Translations under genes and position numbers: made by a program | The notes under the pieces: model-generated | Databases searched by the model: none | What the model saw: only the letters and a program-made list of their open reading frames with translations | Told to the model about the DNA's origin: nothing | Shown: one piece after another, positions 45,934-59,829 of the stretch | How positions within the stretch are numbered: position 1 is the first letter of the stretch | Layout of the letters: each line of letters begins with the position of its first letter | Assembly: GCA_009667805.1 (NCBI GenBank) | Contig: CM019068.1 | Location: 9,674,182 to 9,738,181 of the forward strand | Length of the DNA: 64,000 nucleotides | DNA from: Leptobrachium leishanense | Taxonomy: Eukaryota > Chordata > Amphibia > Anura > Megophryidae | Direction of reading: 5' to 3'

Positions 45934-46613
45934 TGTAGGCGGACAAAAACAGATTCACTTTCAAGACGGCGCCGGACCGGGCACAAGTAAGGATTGTCAG
46001 AACACGAGTCTCTTCAGGAAAGGCAAACTTTATTGTGTCGTCACACAAGTGCCCACACAGGATTGAATCGCAAAGAGTGAGCCCCCCTTTTCACCCGTGC
46101 AAGGGATCTTATACCCAAAAATACGTAATTAGGTACATCCCAGTTAGCCCACCTCCCAATGACACTTTATTCCACCCCACGTGGGTTAATACCTCCCTTT
46201 GGCTAATACAAAGACATTCCATTAATTGGCTGTACATTGGCAAACTTTGTGTTAGTTTCAGTAAATCATAATTAATTGCTCTTACTGTTCCGGGCTGCGC
46301 CCTCCTCCCTTGCGCCTACACTCACTTGTTACAGATGGCACCTGGCCTAATCTCTACTCCTTTGTCTTTCTGCGGGCCCCAACGACCTTGGAGGATCTAC
46401 TTCGCTTTTCTCCTCCGTGCCAGGAACAGCAGAGATCTTTCATAAAGCTTTAATTGCTTTTCTGCTAATCTAAACGCATTCCTAAATTTCTACGTATACC
46501 TCATTCTAGTTTCAGCTACAAACCTGTCTAGTTATATACAAGTGAACCAATATTCTGAACAAGATGGCCGCCTGTGTACAATGGCGGCCATCTTCCAGCC
46601 TATTTCCACTTCA
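45934..46613 (-). repeat. 5' LTR of the provirus
   Basis: 680 bp and nearly identical to the 3' LTR. TATAAG is at 46108-46113 and AATAAA at 46029-46034 (as complements). It starts TGAAGTGG and ends GCCTACA in virus sense. About ten differences and small indels separate the two LTRs. Confidence 0.95.
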
Positions 46614-49600
46614 ACAGCACCTCTCACCCCCAATAACCCCCTCAGCATCACCAGCCCCAATAACCCCCTCACAGCACCTCTCACCCCCAATAACCCCCTC
46701 ACAGCACCTCTCACCCCCAATAACCCCCTCACAGCACCTTTCACCCCCAATAACCCCTCACAGCACCTCTCACCCCCAATAACCCCTCACAGCACCTCTC
46801 ACCCCCAATAACCCCTCACAGCACCTCTCACCCCCAATAACCCCCTCACAACATCTCACACCCCAATAACCCCCTCACAACATCTCACACCCCAATAACC
46901 CCCTCACGGCATCACACGCCCCAGTAACCCTCTAGGGGCATCACCAACCCCAATAACCCCCTCACAGCACCTCTCACCCCCAATAACCCCCTCACAGCAC
47001 CTCTCACCCCCAATAACCCCCTCAGCATCACACGCCACAATAGCCCCCAACAGCATTTCACACCCCAATAACCCCCTCACAACATCTCACACCCCAATAA
47101 CCCCCTCACGGCATCACACGCCCCAGTAACCCTCTAGGGGCATCACCAACCCCAATAACCCCCTCACAGCACCTCTCACCCCCAATAACCCCCTCACAGC
47201 ACCTCTCACCCCCAATAACCCCCTCACAGCACCTCTCACCCCCAATAACCCCCTCAGCATCACACGCCACAATAGCCCCCAACAGCATTTCACACCCCAA
47301 TAACCCCTCACAACATCTCACACCCCAATAACACCCTCACAGAACCTCACACCCCAATAACCCCCTCACAGCATCTCCCATAACCCCCTCACAGCATTTC
47401 ACACCCCAATAACCCCCTCACAGCATCATTCACACACCCCAATAACCCCCTGACCGCATCTCCCATAACCCCCTCACAGCATTTCACACCCCAATAACCC
47501 CCTCACAGCATCTCTCACCCTCACAGCATTTCACACCCCAATAACCCCCTCACAGCATCTCCCATAACCCCCTCACAGCATCTCACAGCATCTCCCATAA
47601 CCCCCTCACAGCATCTCACATAACCCCCTCACAGCATTTCACACCCCAATAACCCCCTCACAGCATCTTCAATAACCCCCTCACAGCATCTCACATAACC
47701 CCCTCACAGCATCTCACACCCCAATAACCCCCTCACAGCATCTCACCTAACCCCCTCACAGCATTTCACACCCCAATAACCCCCTCACAGCATCTTAAAT
47801 AACCCCCTCACAGCATCTTAAATAACCCCCTCACAGCATCTCACACCCCAATAACCCCCTCACAGCATCTCACACCCCAATAACCCCCTCACAGCATCTC
47901 AACCCCCTCACAGCATCTTAGGCTGGGGTCAGACGAACGCATTTTCACGTTGTCTGTGAAAAAGTGCGTTCGAACGAATGGACGCATTTTTTCACGGAAT
48001 ACGCGATAGCGGTCATACGATGCGCATTTGCATCCGTGATTTTGTACGGATCATCAATAAAACACTTTGTGCATCTGGACGTTATGTTGGCCGTACATTA
48101 GCAGTGTCTGACATCTCCAATTCACGCACACACGCCTCTAGCGGATGCAGCGCACTCTGTACAACCGTACTAGAGGTTTTACGTTCGACAAAATGCGTTC
48201 GTTTTCCACTTGCGTTGCGCAGCCGGACTTTTGTGCGACCGTACTTCGTATATTGGCCGTCATTGCCTGGCACTTGCTGCTACTACGGCCGTGATTAAGT
48301 GCGCCTGCACGCGCGTTCGCACTGCGCTCGTCTGACCCTAGCCTAAAATAACCCCCTCACAGCATCTCACACCCCAATAACCCCCTCACAGCATATCAAC
48401 CCCCTCACAGCACCTTAAATAACCCCTCACAGCATCTCAACCCCCTCACAGCATCTCACACCCCAATAACCCCCTCACAGCATCTCACACCCCAATAACC
48501 CCTCACAGCATCTTAAATAACCCCCTCACAGCATATCAACCCCAATAACCCCCTCACAGCATATCAACCCCAATAACCCCCTCACAGCATATCAACCCCA
48601 ATAACCCCCTCACAGCATCTCACACCCCAATAACCCCCTCACAGCATCTCAAATAACCCTCTCACAGCATCTCACACCCCAATAACCCCCTCACAGCATC
48701 TCAAATAACCCCCTCACAGCATCTCACACCCCAATAACCCCCTCACAGCATCTCAAATAACCCCCTCACAGCATCTCAAATAACCCCCTCACAGCATCTC
48801 ACACCCCAATAACCCCCTCACAGCATCTCACACCCCAATAACCCCTCACAGCATCTCAAATAACCCCCTCACAGCATCTCACACCCCAATAACCCCCTCA
48901 CAGCATCTCAAATAACCCCCTCACAGCATCTCACACCCCAATGACCCCCTCACAGCATCTCAAATAACCCCCTCACAGCATCTCAAATAACCCCCTCACA
49001 GCATCTCACACCCCAATAACCCCCTCACAGCATCTCAAATAACCCCCTCACAGCATCTCAAATAACCCCCTCACAGCATCTCACACCCCAATGACCCCCT
49101 CACAGCATCTCAAATAACCCCCTCACAGCATCTCAAATAACCCCTCACAGCATATCAAATAACCCCTCACAGCATCTCGCACCCCAATAACCCCCTCACA
49201 GCATCTCAAATAACCCCCTCACAGCATCTCACACCCCAATAACCCCTCACAGCATCTCAAATAACCCCCTCACAGCATCTCAAATAACCCCTCACAGCAT
49301 ATCAAATAACCCCCTCACAGCATCTCGCACCCCAATAACCCCCTCACAGCATCTCAAATAACCCCCTCACAGCATCTCACACCCCAATAACCTCACAGCA
49401 TCTCACACCCCAATAACCTCACAGCATCATTCACACACCCAAATAACTCCCTCACAGCATCTCAACCCCCTCACATCATCTCAACCCCCTCACATCATCT
49501 CACACCCCAATAACTCCCTCACAGCATCTCAACCCCCTCACATCATCTCACACCCCAATAACCCCCTCACAGCATTTCACACCCCACTACCCCCTCACAG

Positions 49601-51955
49601 CATCTCAAATAACCCCCTGACAGCATCTCACACCCCAATAACCCCCTCACAGCATTTCACACCCCACTAACCCGTTCACAGCATCTCAAATAACCCCCCT
49701 CACAGCATCTCACATAACCCCCTCACAACCCCTCACAGCATCTCACACCTCAGTAACCCCCTCACAGCATCTCACACCCCAATAACCCCCTCACAGCATC
49801 TCACACCCCAATAACCCACTCACAGCATCTCAAATAACCCCCTCACAGCATCTCACACCCCAATAACCCCCTCACAGCATCTCAAATAACTCCCTCACTG
49901 CATCTCTCACCCCAATAACCCCCTCACAGCATCTCACACCCCAATAACCCCCTCACAGCATCTCAAATAACTCCCTCACTGCATCTCTCACCCCAATAAC
50001 CCCCTCACGGCATCTCACACCCCAATAACCCCTTCACGGCATCGCTCACTCCAGTAACCCCTTCACGGCATCGCTCACTCCAGTAACCCCTTCACGGCAT
50101 CGCTCACCCCAGTAACCCGCGCACGGCATCGCTCACCCCAGTAACCCGCTCACGGCATCGCTCACCCCAGTAACCCGCTCACGGCATCGCACACCCCAGT
50201 AACCCGCTCACGGCATCGCACACCCCAGTAACCCCGACCACCCCCCCCGCAGCATCACTCACCCCAGTAACCCCTTCATGGCACCAGTAACCCCCTCACG
50301 GCATCTCACACCCCAGTAACCCCTTCATGGCCCCAGAAACCCCCTCACGGCATCTCACACCCCAGTAACCCCTTCATGGCACCAGTAACCCCCTCACGGC
50401 ATCTCACACCCCAGTAACCCCTTCATGGCACCAGTAACCCCCTCACGGCATCTCACACCCCAGTAACCCCTTCATGGCACCAGTAACCCCCTCACGGCAT
50501 CTCACACCCCAGTAACCCCTTCATGGCACCAGTAACCCCCTCACGGCATCTCACACCCCAGTAACCCCTTCATGGCACCAGTAACCCCCTCACGGCATCT
50601 CACACCCCAGTAACCCCTTCATGGCACCAGTAACCCCCTCACGGCATCTCACACCCCAGTAACCCCTTCATGGCACCAGTACCCCCTCACGGCATCTCAC
50701 ACCCCAGTAACCCCTTCACGGCATCGCTCACCCCAGTAACCCGCTCACGGCATCTCACACCCCAGTAACCCCTTCATGGCACCACTCACCACAGTAACCC
50801 CCACACGGCATCACTCACCCCAGTAACCCCCTCACGGCATCTCACACCCCAATGACTCCCACTCACGGAATCTCACCCCAATGACCCCCTCACGGAATCT
50901 CAAACCCGAATAACCCCTTCACGGCATCTCAAACCCGAATAACCCCTTCACAGAATTTCACCCCAATGACCCCCTCTCGGCATCTCAAAACCCGAATAAC
51001 CCCCTCACGGCATCTCAAACCCGAATAACCCCCACACGGCATCTCAAACCCGAATAACCCCTTCACGGAATCTCAAACCCGAATAACCCCTTCACGGAAT
51101 CTCAAACCTGAATAACCCCCACACGGCATCTCAAACCCGAATAACCCCTTCACGGCATCTCAAACCCGAATAACCCCTTCACGGCATCTCAAACCCGAAT
51201 AACCCCTTCACGGCATCTCAAACCCGAATAACCCCTTCACGGCATCTCAAACCCGAATAACCCCTTCATGGCATCTCAAACCCGAATAACCCCTTCACGG
51301 AATCTCACCCAATGACCCCCACACGGAATCTCAAACCCGAATAACCCCCACACGGAATCTCAAAACCCGAATAACCCCCACACGGAATCTCAAACCCGAA
51401 TAACCCCCACACGGAATCTCAAAACCCGAATAACCCCTTCACGGAATCTCAAAACCCGAATAACCCCTTCACGGCATCTCAAACCCGAATAACCCCCACA
51501 CGGAATCTCAAACCCGAATAACCCCCACACGGAATCTCAAAACCCGAATAACCCCTTCACGGAATCTCACCCAATGACCCCCTCACGGTATCTCAAACCC
51601 GAATAACCTCTTCACGGCATCACTCACCCCAGTAACCCCCTCACGGCATCACACACCCCAATGATCCCCCCTCACGGATTCTCACCCCAATGACCCCCTC
51701 ACAGCATCTCAAACCCGAATAACCCCCTTATGGCATCACTCACCCAGTAACCCCCTCACGGCATCACACACCCCAATGATCCCCCCTCACGGAATCTCAC
51801 CCAATGACCCCCTCACAGCATCTCGAACCCGAATAACCCCCTCACGGCATCACACACCCCAATGACCCCCTCACAGAATCTCACCCAAATGACCCCCTCA
51901 CAGCATCTCAAACCCGAATAACCCCCTCACGGCATCTCAAATAACCTCCTCACTA
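46614..51955. repeat. CCCCAATAA minisatellite, main part
   Basis: More than 4.9 kb of about 28-bp units containing CACCCCAATAACCCCCTCAC, interrupted by a Harbinger-like MITE (47921-48343). Unit variants form blocks: AGCACCTCT near 46.6-47.2 kb, AGCATCTCA(AATAA) to 50 kb, CCAGTAACCCCTTCATGGC near 50.3-50.7 kb, and AAACCCGAATAACCCC to 51.6 kb. ORFs here are repeat artefacts. Confidence 0.96.
47921..48343 (+). mobile_element. Harbinger-like MITE, copy 2
   Basis: A 423-bp copy with ends GGCTGGGGTCAGAC and GTCTGACCCTAGCC inside the minisatellite. Flanks are TTA (left) and TAA (right), so the duplication is imperfect. The ORF across it is not conserved between copies. Confidence 0.8.
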
Positions 51956-53041
51956 TTTATTCAGCTTTGAAGAACGATTCACCTTGCCATCTGTAACCCT
52001 TTGTCTACCAGAGAGTCACCCTCTGACAGCTGCCAAAAGACCCAGGTCAAAACAACATCGTTATGGCGCTGATGATCCATTGCGCTGGCGTTTTGCATGG
52101 ACTTTAGGCGGTTTGGCTCCCATCCTACAGTACAATGTCCATTATTTTATTATGAAATCTGCAAACATATGACACACATTGGAGTTTTCTAATAAATATA
52201 GAACCGTAAAGATGGGAAATATTATTTCGGGGCAACAGGACATAAATCTCCAAAGAGCAAGATAACACTAATAAAACATGGAGTGCTCGTCCAGACAAAC
52301 GTCCTCCCACTTATATCCTAATAGAAAACCTCATTTACCCAGAAATACTGCTGTGTGTAAAGAGCAAAAAACACTGCAATTAAAGGTATGCGGAGTGTCA
52401 CATTATTTCTTAAAGGGATAGTACCACAAAAATGAAATGTTCCTATTTTGTTTATGTTGCTGATCTCTTTCATGTGCTTTGGTTTTATCATGTTAAGAAA
52501 ATATTTTACTCTCTACGTGCCGCTGGGTTCATCCATTGCGTGATATTTTCTGTTGTAAACTGCCCCCCCTTACCTTTTACATAACTTCTCACTGTGTGGC
52601 TTTGGGCATGAAATGGAGTGAATTGGTCAGAGGTACAGAAAACCGACTCGAAAGGATTGGATTGTGTGGGATGTGTGAAGAACATCACCGGGGGGTGTAG
52701 CATAAAGTATTGTTGGCCCACTATCTGATCTCATTCACCTGCTATCTTACCTTGGGTAGCCAAGACCACTCCATAGATCCCCTGCAGTCTTCTCTAAACA
52801 TTCCCACCCCATTGCCTCTTCACTACCGTTTTATCATATACTGCAGTTGTAAAGACAAACGTGCTGAGATTTTGGTAAATGTTGCATCAAGGGAAAAAAT
52901 CCACAAATGGAAACTGGAGATAAAAAAAAAACCTACTTTATTTTTTCTTTTGGCATGGAATTACTTCAATCTGAGAAAAACCGCAGCATGTGTTTTATAA
53001 TGTGTATTAGAAAGTGTTGTTTGTAATCCAGTTACAGCTAA

Positions 53042-53914
53042 GGCTGGGGTCAGACGAACGCAGTGTTAGGCTAGGGTCAGACGAATGCAGTTTTAACGTG
53101 CGTTTAGCCGCACAAAATCACGGCCGTGCTAGCAGCAAATGACGTCCAATGCCGGGGAACATACGACGAACGGCCGCACGAAAGTTCGTTCGTGCAACGC
53201 AAGTGGCAAACGAACGCATTTTTTCGAGAACGTCAAACCGCTACTACTGACGTACAGAGTGCGCTGCGTCCGCATAGCGGCGTGTTTGCGTGATTGGGAG
53301 ACGTCAGACACTGCACACGTCCGGCCAACATAACGTCCAGACGCAAAAAGGGTTTTATTGATGATCCGTACAAAATCACGGACGAATATGCGCATCGTAT
53401 GACCGCTATCGCGTATTCCGTGACAAAATACGTCCATTCGCTCGAACGCACTTTTCACGGACAACGCGAAAAATGCGTTCGTCTGACCCTAGCCTTAACG
53501 TCCGTGTTGCCGCACATAAGTACGTCCGTGATAGCATACAATTGTGTTAAATGGAGCCCCACACACGAAGTACGTCCGTACAGAAGTGCGGGGGCTGACG
53601 GACGCTGCAAACGGACGCAGGTTAGGCAAGAACGTAATACTGCTAGAACGGACGTGCAGAGTGCGCCACGTCCACAGCGTCCGCATAGCTTTGTGTGTGA
53701 GTGATGGAGGATGGTCAGATGGACTGCATTTATACATCCAGTATTTTTGACGGACAGAATGTTTTTTCATTTTTATTTATTTTCCCTGCTACATCAGTCA
53801 AGAAATCCGTCAGTGAAAAAAACGGACTGTGTGGCCACTACTTTGTCAGTCAGTAAGTACGTCCTACTGCACGGACGCACAGTCCGTACAAAATGCGCTC
53901 ATCTGACCCTAGCC
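53042..53914 (-). mobile_element. Harbinger-like MITE split by another copy
   Basis: Outer ends GGCTGGGGTCAGACGAACGC (53042) and TGACCCTAGCC (53914). After 24 bp it is interrupted by an inner copy (53069-53494) and then continues. The flanks, TAA and TTA, do not match exactly. Confidence 0.7.
53069..53494 (-). mobile_element. Harbinger-like MITE, nested inner copy
   Basis: A 426-bp copy with ends GGCTAGGGTCAGACGAATGC and GTCTGACCCTAGCC, flanked by a perfect TTA duplication (53066-53068 and 53495-53497). It is nested inside the outer MITE. Confidence 0.8.
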
Positions 53915-54489
53915 TTAGGTTAGTGGTAGTGTTAAGGTTGTTTTTTTTCTTTTAAAATCAGACTGGTAATCTTGCTTTATAGTAAATTGTGTAGCACTGA
54001 CAGATACTGCAGCACTGTACAAGGTTGTGAAATTAAACAAAGTTACAAGCAACCAGTCTGCAGGTGACAGAGCCAAGAGGTATTGCGGGCCGTGCTCAGA
54101 GGAGCTGGGGTGATTCTCATTCTGCTTTCAGTATACTGCTTGCTGAATGTTTATTTCAGCCTAACCGGTGGAATCAGACTGTGTTGTTGATACTTGATTT
54201 TATGGTGCAATGTGTGTAATATTTCTCATGAGATAATACACTTTGGTCAGTGGCTGCTTGTGCAGGTAAGTTGCCTTGCCAGTTACAGACATTGAACCCT
54301 ATTCCATCTGTGCTCTTGATAGCGGCTCGCTATCCATTATCTCTTTGCAGCTCACTACTAGCGACTTTATTCCAACAGAGTTACTGGTTTAGTGGATAGA
54401 GGTGGAATATTTGAGCTACTGACTGATACCAGTGCGCATCCGCCTGTATCGGCCGCTTTGTAAAGGAAATATATTAAGAGGGCAAAGGT

Positions 54490-54965
54490 GCATTTTAGGG
54501 GCTCCTTCATGTATTCATGGTGTGCAAGGAGTCTTTTTAGGGGCTTATTATTATTTATAAAGCGCCAGCATATTCAGCAGCACTGTACAATGGGCACAAT
54601 ATAGACATTGTTACAATACATTTTGACAAACCAGTACATGAGGAAACAAAGGTCCTATTCCCGTGAGAACTTACAGATTCAGAATGTACAGGTGCCTTTT
54701 TAGAGGTTTCTCCATATATTTTGGTTGTGGAGGGGTCTTTTTGGTGGCTCCACCATATATTCAGGGTGTGTTTTTAGGGGCGCCTCCATGTATTCAGGGT
54801 GTGCAGTGTCTTTTTAGGGGTTCCTCCATATATTCAGGGTGTGTGGGTGTGTTTTTAGGGGCTCCTCCATATATTCAGGGTGTGCGGGTGTCTTTTTAGG
54901 GGCTCCTCCATATATTCATGGTGTGCGGTGTCTTTTTAGGGACTGCTCCCATATACAGGTAGTTA
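54490..54965 (-). repeat. Minisatellite, inverted copy of the 34.4-kb array
   Basis: Units contain TTTTTAGGGGCTCCTCCATA and TATTCAGGGTGTG, the reverse complement of the array at 34350-34945. A dispersed frog-type repeat (54540-54690, ATTTATAAAGCGCCAGCATA) interrupts its start. Confidence 0.9.
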
Positions 54966-55079
54966 TCTTGTGAGGAGCTCCTCCCATATATTTGGGTTGT
55001 GCGGGTGTATAGTAGATCTGCAAAGCAGTAAACTCCCAGCACCAAATCTGTAAATAAAAGGCTGCTAGAAATAACTCGC

Positions 55080-55360
55080 AGTAAATAAGATATTTTGTTA
55101 TGGATACTAGTATCAGTGCCGATACCGGCATTTGAACGAGTTCTTAGTACTCGTGCAGATGCCTCTGATACCAGAAGCCAGCACTGACCTGGCTTACTGG
55201 TATCCGAGGGGCTGGGGCGGCTGTCAAAATGCTCTAATGGCATTCCGACAGGCCCCTGCGGCTGGCCGCGATCACCTGAGATCTCGAACTGTGCATGATC
55301 TCACGAGATTGCAGCTGGGGGCCTGTCGGAATGTATTTAGATCATTCTGACAGCCGCCCC
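55080..55360. mobile_element. hAT-like element segment related to 17.2-17.6 kb
   Basis: GATACTAGTATCAGTGCCGA, GGGGCTGGGGCGGCTGTC and GCCGCGATCAC, with an inverted partner further on, echo the palindromic core of the element at 16465-17610. The matching right end GTATCGGTGCATCGCTA lies at about 59809-59825, so this whole block may be one composite element enlarged by arrays and insertions. Confidence 0.55.
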
Positions 55361-55600
55361 GTGTGTGTGTTTATATATACCAGCCCTCAGTGGGGTGTGT
55401 GTGTGTGTTATATATACCAGCCCTCAGTGGGGGGTGTGTGTGTCATATATACCAGCCCTCAGTGGGGTGTGTGTGTGTGTGTTATATATACCAGCCCTCA
55501 GTGGGGTGTGTGTGTGTGTTATATATACCAGCCCTCAGTGGGGTGTGTGTGTTATATATACCAGCCCTCAGTGGGGTGTGTGTGTGTTATATATACCTGA
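55360..55600. repeat. CAGCCCTCAGTGGGGTGTG minisatellite, block 1
   Basis: Units of ACCAGCCCTCAGTGGGGTG with a variable (TG)n and TTATATAT. The same array resumes at 56587-56907 after unrelated sequence. Confidence 0.93.
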
Positions 55601-55689
55601 GGGCCCCGGTGCAAGAATCCATGAAGGGCCCCCCCAACCCCCCCCCAAAAAAATCTATATTTTTACATTTTTTTTCCTGCAATATAAAA

Positions 55690-56260
55690 AAGATAGTATT
55701 GCCCCCAGCTGACACGGATATATACTGTATATTGCCCCCAGCTCACATGGATATATATATATTGCCCCAGCTCACATGGACATATATATTGCCCCCAGCT
55801 CACATGGACATATATATTGCCCCCAGCTCACATGGACATATATTGCCCCCAGGCCACACATGGATATTTTTGCACCCAGCTCCTGTATAAATTTGCCCCC
55901 AGCTCCTGTATATATTTGCCCCCAGCTCCTGTATATATTTGCCCCCAGCTCATGATTATTTTTGCCCCAGCTCATGGATATATTGCCCCCAGCTCATGGA
56001 TATACTGCCCAGCTCATGGATACTGCCCAGCTCATGGATACTGCCCCAGCTCATGGATATACTGCCCCAGCTCATGGATATACTGCCCCAACTCATGGAT
56101 ATATTGCCCCAGCACATGGATATACTGCCCCAGCACATGGATATATTGCCCCAGCACATGGATAATGCCCCAGCACATGGATATACTGCCCCAGCTCATG
56201 GATATATTGCCCCACCTAATGGATAGATTTGCCCCCAGCTCTTATGGGTATATAGGGCCC
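55690..56260. repeat. GCCCCAGCTCATGGATATA minisatellite
   Basis: About 21-bp units of the same motif as the array inside the hAT-like element at 16.65-17.19 kb, with CACATGG and CCTGTATAT variants. Confidence 0.93.
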
Positions 56261-56586
56261 CCAGCTCACCTCAGGCTCCTCTGCTGCCGCCGTTCCTCTC
56301 CGCGCTGAAAGCATGCAGCCTGGCCGCTCACCGGAAACCACCTGACCAGCGCAGCCGAGTTCTCGTGAGATCTCGTGCGCTGGTCAGCTAGTTCCCATCC
56401 CACGCGAGCGGCCAAGCTGCAAGCCAGTGGGCCGCTCGCAGGGAGGGGAACAGCCCGCGGCGCTGCTCCCAGATTCCGGCGCTTTTTGCCGGAATCTGGC
56501 GGCGGCGCTGGGCCCCCCTCCAGTGGCGGAATGCCAGGGCCCGGTCGCAACTGCGACCGCTACGACCCTGGTACTTCCGCAACTGC
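56261..56586. other. GC-rich segment between arrays
   Basis: GC-rich DNA with inverted motifs such as GAGATCTCGTG and an imperfect CCAGATTCCGGCGC palindrome near 56470-56505. It is probably the core of the composite hAT-like element. No gene is supported. Confidence 0.45.
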
Positions 56587-56907
56587 CAGCCCTCAGTGGG
56601 GTGTGTGTGTGTGTTCTATATACCAGCCCTCAGTGGGGTGTGTGTTATATATACCAGCCCTCAGTGGGGTGTGTGTGTGTTATATATACCAGCCCTCAGT
56701 GGGGTGTGGTGTGTGTGTGTTATATATACCAGCCCTCAGTGGGGTGTGTGTGTGTGTGTGTTATATATACCAGCCTTCAGTGGGGTGTGTGTGTGTTATA
56801 TATACCTGCCCACAGTGGGGTGTGTGTGTGTTATATATATACCAGCCCACATTGGGGTGTGTGTGTTATATATACCAGCCCACAGTGGGGTGTGTGTGTG
56901 TGTGTTA
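56587..56907. repeat. CAGCCCTCAGTGGGGTGTG minisatellite, block 2
   Basis: A continuation of the array at 55360-55600. The second Tc1 copy inserted in its last unit. Confidence 0.92.
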
Positions 56908-56909
56908 TA

Positions 56910-58521
<1,612 letters not shown>

Positions 58522-58678
58522 TATATATACTCTGAGGCCTGGTGTGCGTACATACACACGCTGTGGTCTGGTGTCTGTTGGGTATACATGTATCTGATGC
58601 CTGTGGGGTATATTATATATAAATAATATACACCTTGGTAAAGGCTCTGAGGAGCCAAAATGTCAGTCCCATCTTTTA

Positions 58679-59126
58679 GGCTGCTGTCAGACGAGCGTAG
58701 TGTTCACGTCCGTGATTGCGCCTAAAAGTACGTCCGTGATAGCATGAAAGAAAGTCCATTGGAGCCTGACACATGAAGTACGTCCGCACTGAACTGCGGA
58801 CGCACAACGGCCGCGGCAAACGGACGCAGGTTAGGCAAGAACGTAATACTGCTAGAACGGACGTGCGGAGTGCGCTGCGTCCACAACGTCTGCATAGCTT
58901 TGTGTGTGAGTGATGGAGCATGGTCAGACGGACTGCATTTATACGTCCAGCATTTTTGACGGACAGAATGTTTTTTCATTGTAATTTATTTTTCCCTCCT
59001 ACATCCGTCAAAAATAACTTCAGTGAAAAAACGGACTGTGTGACCACTACTGCGTCATCCGTACTGACGATGTCCGTACTGCACGGACGTACAGTCCGTA
59101 GAAATCACGCTCGTCTGACCCCAGCC
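58679..59126 (+). mobile_element. Harbinger-like MITE variant
   Basis: A 448-bp element with ends GGCTGCTGTCAGACGAGCG and GTCTGACCCCAGCC and a perfect TTA duplication (58676-58678, 59127-59129). The interior resembles the right part of the outer MITE at 53.5-53.9 kb, in reverse. Confidence 0.78.
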
Positions 59127-59309
59127 TTAATGTTTTTTCAATAAATACAGAATTTTAGAAGACCCAGAGTGCTCCTACCTTCCTTGTTGCTTATATGTGT
59201 GTGTATGTATGTATGGGGTGTATGGCCATACATTTCAATAGTAACATAAACTGGATAGACTTTCAGCAAAATCCTAAATTATTTATTGGAAAGTGTCACA
59301 TGACTTTAA

Positions 59310-59735
59310 GGCTAGGGTCAGACGAACGCATTTTTCACGTTGTCCGTGAAAAAGTGCGTTCGAACGAATGGACGTATTTTTTCACGGAATACGCGATAGC
59401 GGTCATACGATGCGCATTTTCTTCCGTGATTTTGTACGGATCATCAATAAAACCCTTTTGCGTCTGGACGTTATGTTGGCCGGACGTGTGCAGCGTCTGA
59501 CGTCTCCCAATCACGCAAACACGCCGCTATGCGGCCGCAGCGCACTCTGTACGTCAGTAGTAGCGGTTTGACGTTCTCGAAAAAATGCGTTCGTTGGCCA
59601 CTTGCGTTGCACGGACGAACTTTCGTGCGGCCGTTCGTCGTATGTTCCCCGGCATTGGACGTCATTTGCTGCTAGCACGGCCGTGATTTCGTGCGGCTAA
59701 ACGCACGTGAAAAATGCGTTCGTCTGACCCTAGCC
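59310..59735 (+). mobile_element. Harbinger-like MITE with an in-window empty site
   Basis: A 426-bp copy with a perfect TAA duplication (59307-59309, 59736-59738). It interrupts a segment whose uninterrupted version, ATGACCTTAAATAAAAGTAT, lies at about 17733, so the insertion site is confirmed within the window. Confidence 0.88.
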
Positions 59736-59829
59736 TAAAAGTATCGGTACTCGGTATCAGTGAGTACCTGAAATAAAGTATCGGTACTTGTACTCAGTCT
59801 TAAAAAAATGGTATCGGTGCATCGCTATA

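Larger units (their letters stand above)
37550..46613 (-). mobile_element. Gamma-like endogenous retrovirus with a captured OGFR segment
   Basis: A 9,064-bp provirus on the - strand. It has LTRs at both ends, a 4-bp target duplication ACAG (37546-37549 and 46614-46617), a primer-binding site, gag matrix, a protease remnant, RT, RNase H, an OGFR-like insert, integrase C-terminal part, env and a polypurine tract. The LTRs differ at about ten positions in 675, so it is young. Coding regions have several frameshifts and one visible in-frame stop, so the copy is defective. Confidence 0.95.
52414..53935 (-). mobile_element. TTAA-type MITE, second copy, with nested insertions
   Basis: Starts TTAAAGGGATAGTACCACA and resembles the element at 28731-29261 in reverse. 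Its far end after CCAGTTACAGCT is interrupted by the Harbinger-like MITEs at 53042-53914 and resumes with AGTGGTAGTGTTAAGG. Confidence 0.65.

Noticed and set aside
46614..51955. CRISPR-like regular repeats
   Set aside because: Units are directly adjacent with no unique spacers, the genome is eukaryotic, and the pattern is a minisatellite.
53495..53770. ORFs within the Harbinger-like MITEs
   Set aside because: They are not maintained between copies of the MITE and show no transposase motifs.
55295..56308. Repetitive ORFs of 100-175 codons in the 55-56 kb arrays
   Set aside because: The same sequence is open in all three forward frames, which is a sign of array composition rather than coding.
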